A stretch of 64,000 nucleotides of DNA from Polaromonas sp. UBA4122 (lineage in GTDB: Bacteria; Pseudomonadota; Gammaproteobacteria; Burkholderiales; Burkholderiaceae_C). The notes under the pieces are model-generated. The model had not been told where the DNA came from, searched no databases, and saw nothing but the letters and a program-made list of their open reading frames with translations. The stretch is taken from assembly GCA_002381615.1 (NCBI GenBank), contig DFWY01000033.1, positions 12,465 to 76,464 on the forward strand, in the 5' to 3' direction. The translations under genes and the position numbers were made by a program. Positions within the stretch are counted from its first letter, which is position 1. Each line of letters starts with the position of its first letter. Shown here in pieces: positions 54,508-64,000 of this stretch.

Positions 54508-55227
54508 ATGAAACTACTGAAACCGATCGTCCTGCTCAGCCTGTTGGCCTGCAGCTTGGGCGCTGCGTTTGCGCAGGAAGCGGCCATACGCAAAAACCTG
54601 GCAGAAAGGTTGCCAGCCCTCTCGAAGATCGACGAAGTCAGCAAAACGCCGATGAATGGCCTGTATGAGATTCGCGTTAATGGCAGCGATATTTTTTATA
54701 CCGATGCCGAAGGTAACTTTCTGATCCAGGGCCACCTGATTGACACCAGGGCTAAACGCAACCTGACCGAAGAGCGCGTTGAAAAACTCAGCGCGATCGA
54801 CTTTGCCGCCCTGCCCTTCAAAGATGCGTTTACCGTGGTGCGCGGCAATGGCAAACGCAAGCTGGCTGTATTTGAAGACCCCAACTGCACTTATTGCAAG
54901 CGCTTTGAAAGTGACTTACAGAAAGTTAACGACGTGACGATTCACACGTTTCTTATTCCCATCCTGAGCCCGGACTCCGTCGACAAGGCCAGGAACATCT
55001 GGTGCGCCAAAGACAAGGGCAAGGCTTGGCTCGACTGGATGGTTCGCGAACAGCCGGCCGCCAAGGCCAGCTGCGACACGGCCGCGCTGGAGCGCAACCT
55101 GGACTTCAGCAGGAAACACAAGATCACCGGCACACCGACGGTGTTTTTTGCCGACGGTTCACGTGTCCCCGGCGCCATCAGCGCCCAGCAGGTCGAGAAA
55201 TTGCTGGCCAGCGCCAAAGCCCAGTAG
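54508..55227 (+). CDS. dsbC: Periplasmic disulfide isomerase DsbC
   Basis: About 239 residues: signal peptide (LLSLLACSLGAAFA), N-terminal dimerisation domain (LSKIDEVSKTPMNGLYEI), linker, and a thioredoxin-fold domain with the active-site CTYC in EDPNCTYCKRF, where the usual motif is CGYC. A cis-proline loop (TGTPTVFF) is present. It reshuffles wrong disulfides with DsbD. AGGA lies 7 nt before the ATG at 54508; an ATG 6 nt upstream is an alternative. Confidence 0.9.
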   Translation: MKLLKPIVLLSLLACSLGAAFAQEAAIRKNLAERLPALSKIDEVSKTPMNGLYEIRVNGSDIFYTDAEGNFLIQGHLIDTRAKRNLTEERVEKLSAIDFAALPFKDAFTVVRGNGKRKLAVFEDPNCTYCKRFESDLQKVNDVTIHTFLIPILSPDSVDKARNIWCAKDKGKAWLDWMVREQPAAKASCDTAALERNLDFSRKHKITGTPTVFFADGSRVPGAISAQQVEKLLASAKAQ

Positions 55228-55388
55228 CCAACGGCAACGCGGCATATTTTTATTAAATTAGCCGTCCAGACCATACAGGACGGTCGCTACAAGCTCCTTT
55301 TTTTATAGCAAAACCAGGGCACTGTTTCGACACCAGACGGCCAGCCTTGGCCGATGCTGCGGCAGGCCTGGAGTATTCTTTGTCCAAG

Positions 55389-57200
55389 ATGCCAGGCCCT
55401 ACCCGAAACACCCCCACCCCCCTTCACTACCGCATCGAGATCGGCGGGCTGCACGCCCATCTGTTTCACGTCACCCTGACGATTGCGCAGCCTGCGGCGC
55501 TGCAGCGGGTCTCATTACCGGTATGGATACCGGGCAGCTACCTGGTCCGCGAATTTTCCAAAAACCTGCAGGGCTTGCAGGCCCACCAGGGCGCCCGTAC
55601 GCCGGTTCCTTTTGAGCAACTGGACAAATGCAGCTGGCAAATCCAGTGCTCTCCCGCCAAAGCACTGGTGCTGAGCTACGAGGTCCATGCCCATGACCAC
55701 TCCGTGCGCACCGCCTGGCTGGATGCCCACCGCGGCTTTTTCAACGGCACCAGCCTGTGCCTCAAGGTGGAAGGCCAGGAAAAATCGCCACATACGCTGG
55801 AGCTGCCAGCCCCCAAAGCCATCACCGGACTCAGCGGATGGTCGGTGGCGACCGGTTTGGCTGCCGAGAAAATCAACAAGCAGGGTTTTGGCACCTATGC
55901 GGCGGCCGATTACGACGAGTTGGTTGACTGCCCCGTGGAAATGGGCCCGTTCTGGAGCGGCACCTTTAGCGCGCGGGGTGTCCCGCACCGCTTTGTGGTG
56001 GCCGGTGCCGCCGCCACCTTCGACGGTGCCCGGCTGCTGGCCGACACCCAGAAGATTTGCGAGACGGAAATCCGCTTCTGGCATGGCCACAAAAAACCGC
56101 CCTATAAAAATTACCTGTTCATGCTCAATGCCGTGGACGACGGCTATGGCGGGCTGGAGCACCGCAACTCCACCGCGCTGATCTGCCACCGCAAAGACCT
56201 GCCGCGCATCGGTGAGTCCAAAACTGCCGAGGGCTACACCACGCTGCGCGGCCTCATCAGCCACGAGTATTTCCACACCTGGAACGTCAAGCGCCTGCGT
56301 CCTGCGGAGTTTGAAAGCTACCGCTACGAGCGCGAAAACTATACAGAACTGCTGTGGTTCTTTGAGGGCTTCACCAGTTATTACGACGACCTGTTGCTGC
56401 GCCGCGCCGGGCTGCTGGACAACGCGGGCTATTTGAAACTACTCAACAAAACCATCAACCAGGTCATGCAGACGCCGGGGCGGCTGGTGCAGTCGGTGGC
56501 CCAGGCCAGCTTTGACGCCTGGGTGAAATACTACCGGCCCGATGAAAACACGCCCAACGCCACGGTGAGCTACTACACCAAGGGCGCGCTGGTGGCGCTG
56601 TGTTTTGACCTGACCTTGCGTAGCGAGGGGCGCGCTAGCCCTGGCGCAACGCTGGACGATGTGATGCGCGCCCTTTGGCTGCGCTGCAAGGCCGGCCCCC
56701 TGCGCGAGGCGGATGTGGCCGAGGCGCTCAAGGCAGCGGGACTCCGCTCATACGCGTCTGAGCTGGCGCGCTGGGTGCATGGCCGGGATCAGCTTCCGCT
56801 CAAGGAATTGCTGCAGCAGCACGGTGTGGCCGTGCTGGAAGAACCCGCACAGCTGGCGCATCGACTGGGCCTGCGCGTCAGCGAAAGCCAGGGCCTGCAG
56901 GTCAAAACCGTGTTGCGCGGCGGTATGGCCGAGCGTGCCGGTTTTGCGGCGGGCGATGAATGGCTGGGGCTGGAACCGGCCACCAAGGCCGAGGCCAGGC
57001 AGCTCGGCAGTGGCTGGCGCATGAGCCGACTCGACGACCTCCTGCTCTACGCCGGGATGGCCAAAAAAGTGATTGCCCTGGTGTCGCGCGACAAACGTCT
57101 GCTGCGGCTTGAGTTGACCCTGCCGCCCGCCCTCACGACCTGGCGTCTGGCGGTGCAGGATGCGGCGCTGGTGAACGAATGGCTGGCACCCAAAGACTGA
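55389..57200 (+). CDS. M61 family metallopeptidase with PDZ domain
   Basis: The 603-residue protein matches the M61 glycyl-aminopeptidase family. It has an N-terminal beta domain, the zinc motif HEYFHTWN (about residue 292) with a downstream glutamate in [10 protein letters not shown], and a C-terminal PDZ-like region ([18 protein letters not shown]). No signal peptide is seen, so it is probably cytoplasmic. Upstream is a T-rich intergenic stretch with a possible degenerate GCTAT repeat near 55,290. Confidence 0.9.
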   Translation: MPGPTRNTPTPLHYRIEIGGLHAHLFHVTLTIAQPAALQRVSLPVWIPGSYLVREFSKNLQGLQAHQGARTPVPFEQLDKCSWQIQCSPAKALVLSYEVHAHDHSVRTAWLDAHRGFFNGTSLCLKVEGQEKSPHTLELPAPKAITGLSGWSVATGLAAEKINKQGFGTYAAADYDELVDCPVEMGPFWSGTFSARGVPHRFVVAGAAATFDGARLLADTQKICETEIRFWHGHKKPPYKNYLFMLNAVDDGYGGLEHRNSTALICHRKDLPRIGESKTAEGYTTLRGLISHEYFHTWNVKRLRPAEFESYRYERENYTELLWFFEGFTSYYDDLLLRRAGLLDNAGYLKLLNKTINQVMQTPGRLVQSVAQASFDAWVKYYRPDENTPNATVSYYTKGALVALCFDLTLRSEGRASPGATLDDVMRALWLRCKAGPLREADVAEALKAAGLRSYASELARWVHGRDQLPLKELLQQHGVAVLEEPAQLAHRLGLRVSESQGLQVKTVLRGGMAERAGFAAGDEWLGLEPATKAEARQLGSGWRMSRLDDLLLYAGMAKKVIALVSRDKRLLRLELTLPPALTTWRLAVQDAALVNEWLAPKD

Positions 57201-57234
57201 GTTCATCGCTAAATTTATAGAAAAAGGACCTCCC

Positions 57235-58023
57235 GTGACCTACGAAATGATTGTGACCCGCACCGAAGGCCCGGATTCGCGCCAGGTGGCCATCGTGACG
57301 CTGAACCGGCCCAAGCAGCTCAATGCGCTCAATGACCAGCTCATGGATGAACTGGGCCGCGCGCTCAAGGCCTTTGCCGCCGATGACAGCGTCGGCTGCA
57401 TCGTGCTGACCGGTAGCGAAAAGGCCTTTGCCGCCGGTGCCGATATTGGTGCCATGGCGAACTACAGCTTTGCCGACGTCTACAACAACGACTTCATTAC
57501 CCGCAACTGGGAGCAAATCCGAAGCATCCGCAAACCGGTGATTGCCGCAGTCAGCGGTTTTGCGCTGGGCGGCGGCTGCGAATTGGCCATGATGTGCGAC
57601 TTCATCATTGCCGCCGACAACGCTAAGTTTGGCCAGCCGGAAATCAAACTGGGCATTATTCCTGGCGCCGGCGGCACGCAGCGCCTGCCCCGCGCCGTCG
57701 GCAAAGCCAAGGCCATGGACATGGCCCTGACAGGCCGCATGATGGATGCCGCCGAGGCTGAACGCGTGGGCCTGGTGAGCCGCGTGGTGCCGCTGGACAA
57801 GCTGATGGACGAAGCGATGGGCGCAGCCTTGACCATTTGCAGCTACGGCCAGCCCAGCCTCATGGCAGCCAAGGAGGCCGTCAACCGGGCGTTTGAAGGG
57901 GGCTTAAGCGATGGCGTGATGTTCGAGCGGCGCCTGTTTCATGCGCTGTTTGCTACCCAGGACCAGAAAGAAGGCATGGAGGCATTTGTGAATAAACGCA
58001 AGCCCGCGTTCAAGCATCGCTGA
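57235..58023 (+). CDS. Enoyl-CoA hydratase
   Basis: The 262-residue crotonase hydrates 2-trans-enoyl-CoA in fatty-acid or amino-acid breakdown. The oxyanion-hole segment [15 protein letters not shown] and the catalytic-glutamate segment [20 protein letters not shown], cut at its core, then [18 protein letters not shown], match the family. It starts with GTG at 57235, with AAGGA 6-7 nt upstream. No other beta-oxidation gene is adjacent. Confidence 0.92.
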   Translation: MTYEMIVTRTEGPDSRQVAIVTLNRPKQLNALNDQLMDELGRALKAFAADDSVGCIVLTGSEKAFAAGADIGAMANYSFADVYNNDFITRNWEQIRSIRKPVIAAVSGFALGGGCELAMMCDFIIAADNAKFGQPEIKLGIIPGAGGTQRLPRAVGKAKAMDMALTGRMMDAAEAERVGLVSRVVPLDKLMDEAMGAALTICSYGQPSLMAAKEAVNRAFEGGLSDGVMFERRLFHALFATQDQKEGMEAFVNKRKPAFKHR

Positions 58024-58048
58024 CGCAGTGCTTGCAAGTCGCTATAAT
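58020..58048 (+). promoter_or_regulatory. tRNA-Met promoter
   Basis: CTGACG (-35) and TATAAT (-10) are separated by 17 bp and lie 12 nt before the tRNA. The -35 box overlaps the stop codon of the enoyl-CoA hydratase gene. Confidence 0.65.
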
Positions 58049-58059
58049 ATTGGTCGCGC

Positions 58060-58136
58060 GGTGATATAGCTCAGTTGGTTAGAGCGCAGCATTCATAATG
58101 CTGATGTCGGTGGTTCAAGTCCACCTATCACCACCA
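58060..58136 (+). tRNA. tRNA-Met (anticodon CAU, elongator type)
   Basis: 77-nt cloverleaf. The acceptor GGTGATA pairs with TATCACC, the anticodon loop TTCATAA gives CAU, the T-loop is TTCAAGT, and CCA is encoded. The perfect 1-72 pair (G-C) argues against an initiator tRNA, and the sequence could also be an Ile tRNA whose CAU is modified to lysidine. Confidence 0.9.
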
Positions 58137-58149
58137 CCGATATCTTAAG

Positions 58150-58177
58150 AGCCTCAGAGGTATTTACCTCTGAGGCT
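58150..58177 (+). terminator. Hairpin terminator after tRNA-Met
   Basis: AGCCTCAGAGGTA pairs over 13 positions with TACCTCTGAGGCT, followed by TTGTTAA. The T run is short, but the stem is long. Confidence 0.7.
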
Positions 58178-58207
58178 TTGTTAATTCACAGCCTCTGGAC
58201 ACATACC

Positions 58208-58663
58208 ATGAACCGCTGCGCACCCCGCCTGATGGCCGCCCTGATATTGCTGGCAGCATCGATCAGCTTTTTAAGCTCTCCTGCCGCTGCCCAAACCGGC
58301 GAGGTCACACCCAACGTCAGGCCATTCCCCAAAGCGGCCCTGCGCGGCGAAATGGTGGTGCTCGCACCGCCCGTAATTTCCATGGACGGCAAGCCCGATT
58401 GGCTCTCCGTGGGCTCGCGCATATACGACGCCAACAACCACCTGGTGCTGTCGGGCGCACTGGTCAACCAGAAACTGGTGGTGAACTACCTGCGCGAGAA
58501 CAACGGCCAGGTGCATCAGGTCTGGATACTCAACAGCGAAGAGGCCCGTGAAAAGCGACGCGGTGCCACAGACACTGTTTTCAACTTCAACACCGGTTCC
58601 ACGGCAACGCCCACCGATGACGGTAAAACTTCCTACGGACAGTCGCCGGCCTACTTCCACTAG
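58208..58663 (+). CDS. Hypothetical exported protein
   Basis: The 151-residue product has a signal peptide (LMAALILLAASISFLSSPAAA) and a periplasmic domain with MVVLAPPVISMDGKPDWLSVG and RENNGQVHQVWILN. No family is recognised beyond similarity of layout to uncharacterised Burkholderiales proteins. The ATG at 58208 starts the signal peptide. It lies between tRNA-Met and the repeat before miaB. Confidence 0.8.
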   Translation: MNRCAPRLMAALILLAASISFLSSPAAAQTGEVTPNVRPFPKAALRGEMVVLAPPVISMDGKPDWLSVGSRIYDANNHLVLSGALVNQKLVVNYLRENNGQVHQVWILNSEEAREKRRGATDTVFNFNTGSTATPTDDGKTSYGQSPAYFH

Positions 58664-58683
58664 TATTTGCTTTTTTTAAGCAT

Positions 58684-58739
58684 AAAACAGGCATTTAGCC
58701 CTTTATTGGCAGGCGTTAGAAGCTATCAATTACATAGCA
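58684..58739 (-). repeat. Dispersed GCTAT/ATAGC repeat directly before miaB
   Basis: On the minus strand, GCTATGTAATTGATAGC followed by TTCTAACGCC and a GCCTGTTTT end. The core ends 4 nt before the miaB ATG, so it occupies the ribosome-binding region, and no other Shine-Dalgarno is visible. Confidence 0.7.
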
Positions 58740-58743
58740 AATA

Positions 58744-60087
58744 ATGAGTAAAAAAGTCTTCATAAAAACCTTCGGCTGCCAGATGAACGAGTACGACTCG
58801 GACAAGATGTCTGACGTGCTGAATGCCGCTGAGGGTTACGAGCCCACGCAGAACATGGACGAAGCCGACCTGATCCTGTTCAACACCTGCTCGGTGCGCG
58901 AGAAGGCGCAGGAGAAAGTGTTCAGCGACCTGGGCCGCGTCAAGCATTTGAAGGCAAAAGGCGTGCTGATCGGCGTGGGCGGCTGCGTCGCCAGCCAGGA
59001 AGGCGCCGCCATCATCCAGCGAGCGCCGTACGTTGACGTGGTGTTCGGCCCCCAGACGCTGCACCGCCTGCCGGAACTGCTCGCCAGACGCGCCCGGCTG
59101 GGCAAGCCGCAGGTCGACATCAGCTTTCCCGAAATTGAAAAATTTGACCACTTGCCGCCGGCCCGCGTGGAAGGTGCCAGCGCCTTCGTCAGCATCATGG
59201 AAGGCTGCTCCAAGTACTGCAGTTACTGCGTGGTGCCCTACACGCGGGGCGAAGAAGTCTCGCGGCCCTTTGAAGATGTGCTGGTCGAAGTCGCCGGCCT
59301 GGCCGATCAGGGCGTCAAGGAAGTCACGCTGCTGGGACAAAACGTCAATGCCTACCGCGGCCCCATGGGCGGAACCGCAGAGATTGCCGACTTTGCCACG
59401 CTGCTGGAGTACGTGTCCGACATCCCGGGCATTGAACGCATCCGCTATGTGACCAGCCACCCCAACGAGTTCACGCAAAGCCTGATCGACGCCTATGGCA
59501 AGCTGCCCAAGCTGGTCAATCACCTGCACCTGCCGGTGCAGCATGGCTCGGACCGCATCCTCATGGCCATGAAGCGCGGCTACACCGCTATGGAATACAA
59601 AAGCACCATTCGCAAACTGCGCGCGATCCGCCCCGACCTGGCCATGAGCAGCGATTTCATTGTGGGCTTTCCCGGCGAAACCGAAGACGATTTCAACAAG
59701 ATGATGAAGCTGATCGACGAGATCGGATACGACACCTCTTTCAGCTTCATCTTCAGCCCGCGGCCCGGCACGCCCGCCGCCAATCTGGCGGACGGCACGC
59801 CGCACGAAGTCAAGCTCAAGCGCCTGCAACAACTGCAAGCCACGATTGACGACAGCGTGCGCGCCATCAGCGCCAGCCGTCTGGGCACGGTGCAGCGCAT
59901 TCTGGTCGAAGGCGCGTCGCGCAAAGATCCGACCGAGCTGATGGGCCGCACGGAATGCAACCGCGTAGTCAATTTCAAGGGCCAGTCGCGGCTGATCGGC
60001 CAGATGCTGGACATCACGATCACGCAAGCCACCCAGCGTTCGCTGCGGGGCGAAGTCCTGACCCGCGACACCGCCGTGCCAGCCTGA
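58744..60087 (+). CDS. miaB: tRNA (N6-dimethylallyl-A37) methylthiotransferase MiaB
   Basis: This 447-residue radical-SAM enzyme adds the ms2 group to i6A37 of tRNAs. The auxiliary cluster cysteines lie in [19 protein letters not shown] and GVGGCVAS. The SAM cluster is [17 protein letters not shown]. The C-terminal TRAM domain begins near residue 380 ([10 protein letters not shown]). A GCTAT repeat replaces the usual ribosome-binding site. Confidence 0.96.
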   Translation: MSKKVFIKTFGCQMNEYDSDKMSDVLNAAEGYEPTQNMDEADLILFNTCSVREKAQEKVFSDLGRVKHLKAKGVLIGVGGCVASQEGAAIIQRAPYVDVVFGPQTLHRLPELLARRARLGKPQVDISFPEIEKFDHLPPARVEGASAFVSIMEGCSKYCSYCVVPYTRGEEVSRPFEDVLVEVAGLADQGVKEVTLLGQNVNAYRGPMGGTAEIADFATLLEYVSDIPGIERIRYVTSHPNEFTQSLIDAYGKLPKLVNHLHLPVQHGSDRILMAMKRGYTAMEYKSTIRKLRAIRPDLAMSSDFIVGFPGETEDDFNKMMKLIDEIGYDTSFSFIFSPRPGTPAANLADGTPHEVKLKRLQQLQATIDDSVRAISASRLGTVQRILVEGASRKDPTELMGRTECNRVVNFKGQSRLIGQMLDITITQATQRSLRGEVLTRDTAVPA

Positions 60088-60097
60088 GGCCGCATCG

Positions 60098-61540
60098 TTG
60101 CTCAAGCGTCCCACCCGAATGCTGCAGCGATTTTCGTTCCGGCAACTGCTGGTCATCGCCTTCCTGCTGATTGCCGCTTTGCTGGGTGCCGCTTCGCTGC
60201 GCGCCCTATTCACGCTTGAAGACCTCACGCTGCAAAGCCGCGACAACGCGGCCCGCGCGCTCGAACTCAGCGGAGCGGCCCAGTCGCTGAGCGAGCGCAG
60301 CGTCTCGATGGAGCGCACCTCGCGGCAGTCGGTCGTGCTCGATGATCGCGTCCTTGGCAAGCGCTTTGGCGATGAGGCCCGCGAGGCCACGGACATCCTG
60401 GCCAGCCTGGCTGCGGAAGGCATACCCAGCGCCAAAGCGCGACAGTGGCGCGCTCACCTGCAAACCATTGGCAGCCTGCTTGCTGGCCCGCCCGATACCG
60501 CGCTCGACCGGGAACGCCAGCTGGCGCAGGCGTTTCGCGAACTGGAAGGGGTCAATGCCGCCATTGCGGTGCAGGTGCAGCAAACCATCCAGCAGCGCAA
60601 CAAATCGTTGGAAGGCAAGCTGGAAGCCAGCCGCAAACACCTGGCACAGCAGGTGACCTGGGCCATCGTGCTGGCCGTTGCCATGGCGCTGGCTTTCGGT
60701 GTCTGGTTCACCTTGCCCCTGAAGCGTCTGGAAAATGCCATTGTGGGCCTCGGCGAAAACCGGCTGGATCAGGTGATTGCGATTCAGGGTCCGGCCGATC
60801 TGGCACTGGTAGGCCAGCGACTGAACTGGCTGCGCCTGCGGCTGGTGGAACTCGATGCCGACAAATCCCGGTTTCTACGCCACATTTCGCACGAACTCAA
60901 AACACCGCTGGCGTCGCTGCGTGAAGGGGTGTCGCTGCTGGAAGATGGCGTGGCCGGCACCCTGAGCAATGACCAGCGCGAAATTGCACAAATTCTCAGG
61001 CACAACACCGGCGTATTGCAGGGCCAGATTGAAGACCTGCTACGCTTCAATACGGCGGCGTTCGAGGCCCGCCAACTGCACCGGCAGAACGTTGATCTAT
61101 TGCAACTCATAGAAGATCAGGTCGACGCGCAACGGCTGCAATGGCGCGCACGGGAACTGTCGGTCACGGTCATAGGCGAGCCGCTCAAAATGGAGGTGGA
61201 CCCCGAGAAAATCGGTACCGCGCTGGCCAACCTGCTGTCCAACGCCATTCGCTATTCACCGCTCAGAGGCCTGATTCGCCTGGAGTTGATCCGACTGCCA
61301 GGCCTTGCGCGCATTGACATTCACGACCAGGGAATAGGCGTGGCCCTGGCCGACCGCGAACGGATTTTTGAACCCTTTTACCGTGGCGAGCGCCAGCCGG
61401 CCGACGTGGTTCGCGGCAGCGGCATCGGGCTGTCCATCGTGCACGAGTACATCGCCGCGCACGGCGGACGCATAGCGCTGCTGCCGGACCAACCTGGTGC
61501 ACACTTCAGAATTGAGCTTCCTCATGTTTTTAAAAACTGA
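60098..61540 (+). CDS. glrK: Sensor histidine kinase GlrK/QseE-like
   Basis: About 480 residues with a transmembrane segment near residues 15-35 and a second near 185-205. A periplasmic helical sensor lies between them, followed by HAMP, the phospho-acceptor FLRHISHELKTPLASL (about residue 265) and the HATPase N-box LLSNAIRYSP. Its neighbours, a QseG-like lipoprotein and a sigma-54 regulator, match the GlrK-QseG-GlrR operon. TTG at 60098 or ATG at 60119 could start it. Confidence 0.88.
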   Translation: MLKRPTRMLQRFSFRQLLVIAFLLIAALLGAASLRALFTLEDLTLQSRDNAARALELSGAAQSLSERSVSMERTSRQSVVLDDRVLGKRFGDEAREATDILASLAAEGIPSAKARQWRAHLQTIGSLLAGPPDTALDRERQLAQAFRELEGVNAAIAVQVQQTIQQRNKSLEGKLEASRKHLAQQVTWAIVLAVAMALAFGVWFTLPLKRLENAIVGLGENRLDQVIAIQGPADLALVGQRLNWLRLRLVELDADKSRFLRHISHELKTPLASLREGVSLLEDGVAGTLSNDQREIAQILRHNTGVLQGQIEDLLRFNTAAFEARQLHRQNVDLLQLIEDQVDAQRLQWRARELSVTVIGEPLKMEVDPEKIGTALANLLSNAIRYSPLRGLIRLELIRLPGLARIDIHDQGIGVALADRERIFEPFYRGERQPADVVRGSGIGLSIVHEYIAAHGGRIALLPDQPGAHFRIELPHVFKN

Positions 61541-62182
61541 ATTTATCTCGCCCCGCACCTACCGCTGCCTGCTGGCTTCGGTGGCTGTGGCCGTGCTGGC
61601 AGCCTGCAGCACCAGCCCGTCCAGCAAGAGCGCTGAAGTAGCAGCGGGCCGGATGACGGCGCCCTCTTCTGTCGCCTACGACGGCACCGGCCGGCCCAGC
61701 GCTGGCCAGCCAACACCTCAGGCCAACACAGCTGCATCGCCAGCGACTGACGCCACCCTGCGCATGCTGGCCTATGCGGACCGGGTACGTTTGATGCTCC
61801 CTGCAGAGCTAAGCCAGGAGATGACGCGGCTAGGTGAGGTGTCAGCCCCTGCCGAGCAGCTTCAGCTGTCACTGGTGCTGAGCCAGCTGCGTCAGTTGCC
61901 TGAACTGATACGTGCGCAAGAGCTGCTGGCCCGCGTGCTCGGCAATGACGACGCCCAGGCATTGCATCCGCTGGCCCGCTTGCTGGCCGCGCGTTATGGC
62001 GAGCAGCGCCGCCTCGAAGAACAACTTGAAAAGCAAACCCAGCAGGTGCGCGACCTGCAGCGCAGGATGGACCAGACCAATGAAAGACTGGAGGCGCTCA
62101 AGGCCATTGAACGCAGCCTGACGAGCCGGCCCCCCGCTGCGTCGTCCTCGTCTCCGCTTAACCGTGCCCGCCCCCCAGCGCC

Positions 62183-62186
<4 letters not shown>
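61524..62186 (+). CDS. QseG-like lipoprotein of the GlrKR system
   Basis: This lipoprotein of about 220 residues has a signal sequence ending in the lipobox LAAC (near residue 29) and a long C-terminal coiled coil (LEEQLEKQTQQVRDLQRRMD). QseG activates the GlrK kinase in Enterobacteriaceae. Here its gene overlaps glrK and glrR, consistent with co-translation. Sequence similarity is weak; position supports the role. Confidence 0.75.
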
Positions 62187-63571
<1,385 letters not shown>

Positions 63572-63637
63572 GTCGCTCTCAGGCGACAGGCTTAGACCCC
63601 TGATTTCAAAGGGATTTCTCATCCCAGACCAGAATGC

Positions 63638-63655
63638 TGTCGCTGCCTGGCGACA
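63638..63655 (+). promoter_or_regulatory. Putative GlrR-binding palindrome
   Basis: TGTCGCTGCCTGGCGACA is a perfect 6-bp inverted repeat and fits TGTC-N10-GACA, the box described for E. coli GlrR. It lies 105 bp upstream of the sigma-54 -24 element, a usual distance for an enhancer site. Only one copy is seen; typical targets have two or three. Confidence 0.65.
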
Positions 63656-63759
63656 AAAAAACCGGTTTATGCCAGTTTATTCGACCATTTCCCGATTTTC
63701 CTCCATAGAAAAATTCTGAATTGATTCCAAGCCATTGATTTAAAAAGGATTTTTCAAGC

Positions 63760-63774
63760 TGGCACAGGGTTTGC
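63760..63774 (+). promoter_or_regulatory. Sigma-54 promoter upstream of opgG
   Basis: TGGCACAGGGTTTGC has GG and GC separated by exactly 10 bp and matches the consensus TGGCAC-N5-TTGC. The predicted start of transcription, about 12 nt after the -12 GC, falls at about 63786, immediately before the opgG ATG at 63787. Confidence 0.75.
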
Positions 63775-63786
63775 CCTAGTCATGCC

Positions 63787-64000
63787 ATGCAAGCCTTTTT
63801 TCGCCTTTCTGTCCCCTCCTGCCGACTTGCGTTACGGGCCCGCTTTGCAGCCCTGGTGTGCCTGGCTGCTCTGGTTGCGGGCCAGGCCCATGCCTGGAGC
63901 CTCGACGACGTCGCCGGACTGGCCCAGCAGAGCGCCCAAGCACCATTCCAGTCGGCGCGCCATGCCGTCCCGGCTGAACTTGCAAAGCTGGACTATGACG
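63787..64000 (+). CDS. opgG: Periplasmic glucan biosynthesis protein OpgG/MdoG (5' part)
   Basis: The first 71 residues are present. They include a signal peptide (ALVCLAALVAGQAHA) followed by WSLDDVAGLAQQSA and LAKLDYD, the start of the OpgG/OpgD domain, which shapes osmoregulated periplasmic glucans. OpgD is the close alternative. No ribosome-binding site is visible; the ATG lies at the predicted sigma-54 transcription start. Confidence 0.75.
   Translation, partial: MQAFFRLSVPSCRLALRARFAALVCLAALVAGQAHAWSLDDVAGLAQQSAQAPFQSARHAVPAELAKLDYD

Noticed and set aside
58726..60435. 569-codon open frame on the minus strand across miaB
   Set aside because: Antisense to an intact MiaB with all cluster cysteines; no family resemblance.
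63630..63660. Terminator for glrR at TGTCGC/GCGACA
   Set aside because: The hairpin is followed by A residues, not T, on the coding strand; it fits a protein-binding palindrome better.

Overview
The window looks like a chromosomal segment of a betaproteobacterium of the order Burkholderiales, most likely family Comamonadaceae (Polaromonas/Rhodoferax-like). Supporting signs are high-GC coding, a pca operon with a divergent IclR regulator, a pyrB gene paired with a dihydroorotase-like gene lacking metal ligands, a complete Pil/Chp chemosensory cluster, and two dispersed repeat families that I associate with this family: GCTAT-N7-ATAGC followed by GCTTGCGCCC, and a CCCCTTGGGG-centred REP-like block. 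The species cannot be fixed from sequence reading alone.

Layout. 1-2,090: a degraded island edge holding a small c-type cytochrome, the 3' end of a tRNA-Asn followed by a terminator, and a truncated protein resembling the C-terminal region of defence-type reverse transcriptases. 2,089-9,709: small membrane and periplasmic proteins, an SDR, a TSUP permease, and the beta-ketoadipate operon pcaIJF with divergent pcaR. 9,792-19,735: cytochrome c4, a MoxR-CoxE type ATPase/VWA operon, TamA-TamB and tRNA-Arg(CCU). 20,051-28,006: an MFS pump, CsbD and a Cys-repeat protein, PlsC, and the yqgE-ruvX-pyrR-pyrB-pyrX run. 28,115-46,655: photolyase; the rubredoxin-pilG-pilH-pilI-pilJ-chpA cluster controlling type IV pili; thiD-hemL; purH, fis and dusB; YqaA; and an S4 pseudouridine-synthase homologue. 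46,801-52,214: ychF and a mobile element inserted in its 5' end. 52,273-64,000: MOSC protein, UbiH-like hydroxylase, DsbC, M61 peptidase, enoyl-CoA hydratase, tRNA-Met, MiaB, the GlrK-QseG-GlrR signalling operon, and the start of opgG.

The most unusual region is 47.8-52.2 kb. A 105-bp perfect direct repeat covering the ribosome-binding region and first 33 codons of ychF flanks about 4.2 kb of foreign DNA. The inner copy still gives ychF an intact reading frame. The insert carries three pieces of a tyrosine integrase in conflicting order and orientation. It also has a short divergent ychF fragment in reverse orientation, a SrpA-type catalase-like peroxidase, a membrane-anchored rhodanese, a cytochrome c'-like protein, and a small inverted-repeat element. 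A 34-bp sequence is shared upstream of the peroxidase and the cytochrome, suggesting common control. This fits a decayed integrative element that used the 5' end of ychF as its attachment site and carries a small redox or stress cargo.

A second notable point is at the right edge. A consensus sigma-54 promoter and an 18-bp palindrome matching the GlrR box (TGTC-N10-GACA) lie between glrR and opgG. This predicts that the GlrKR system controls periplasmic glucan synthesis directly here.
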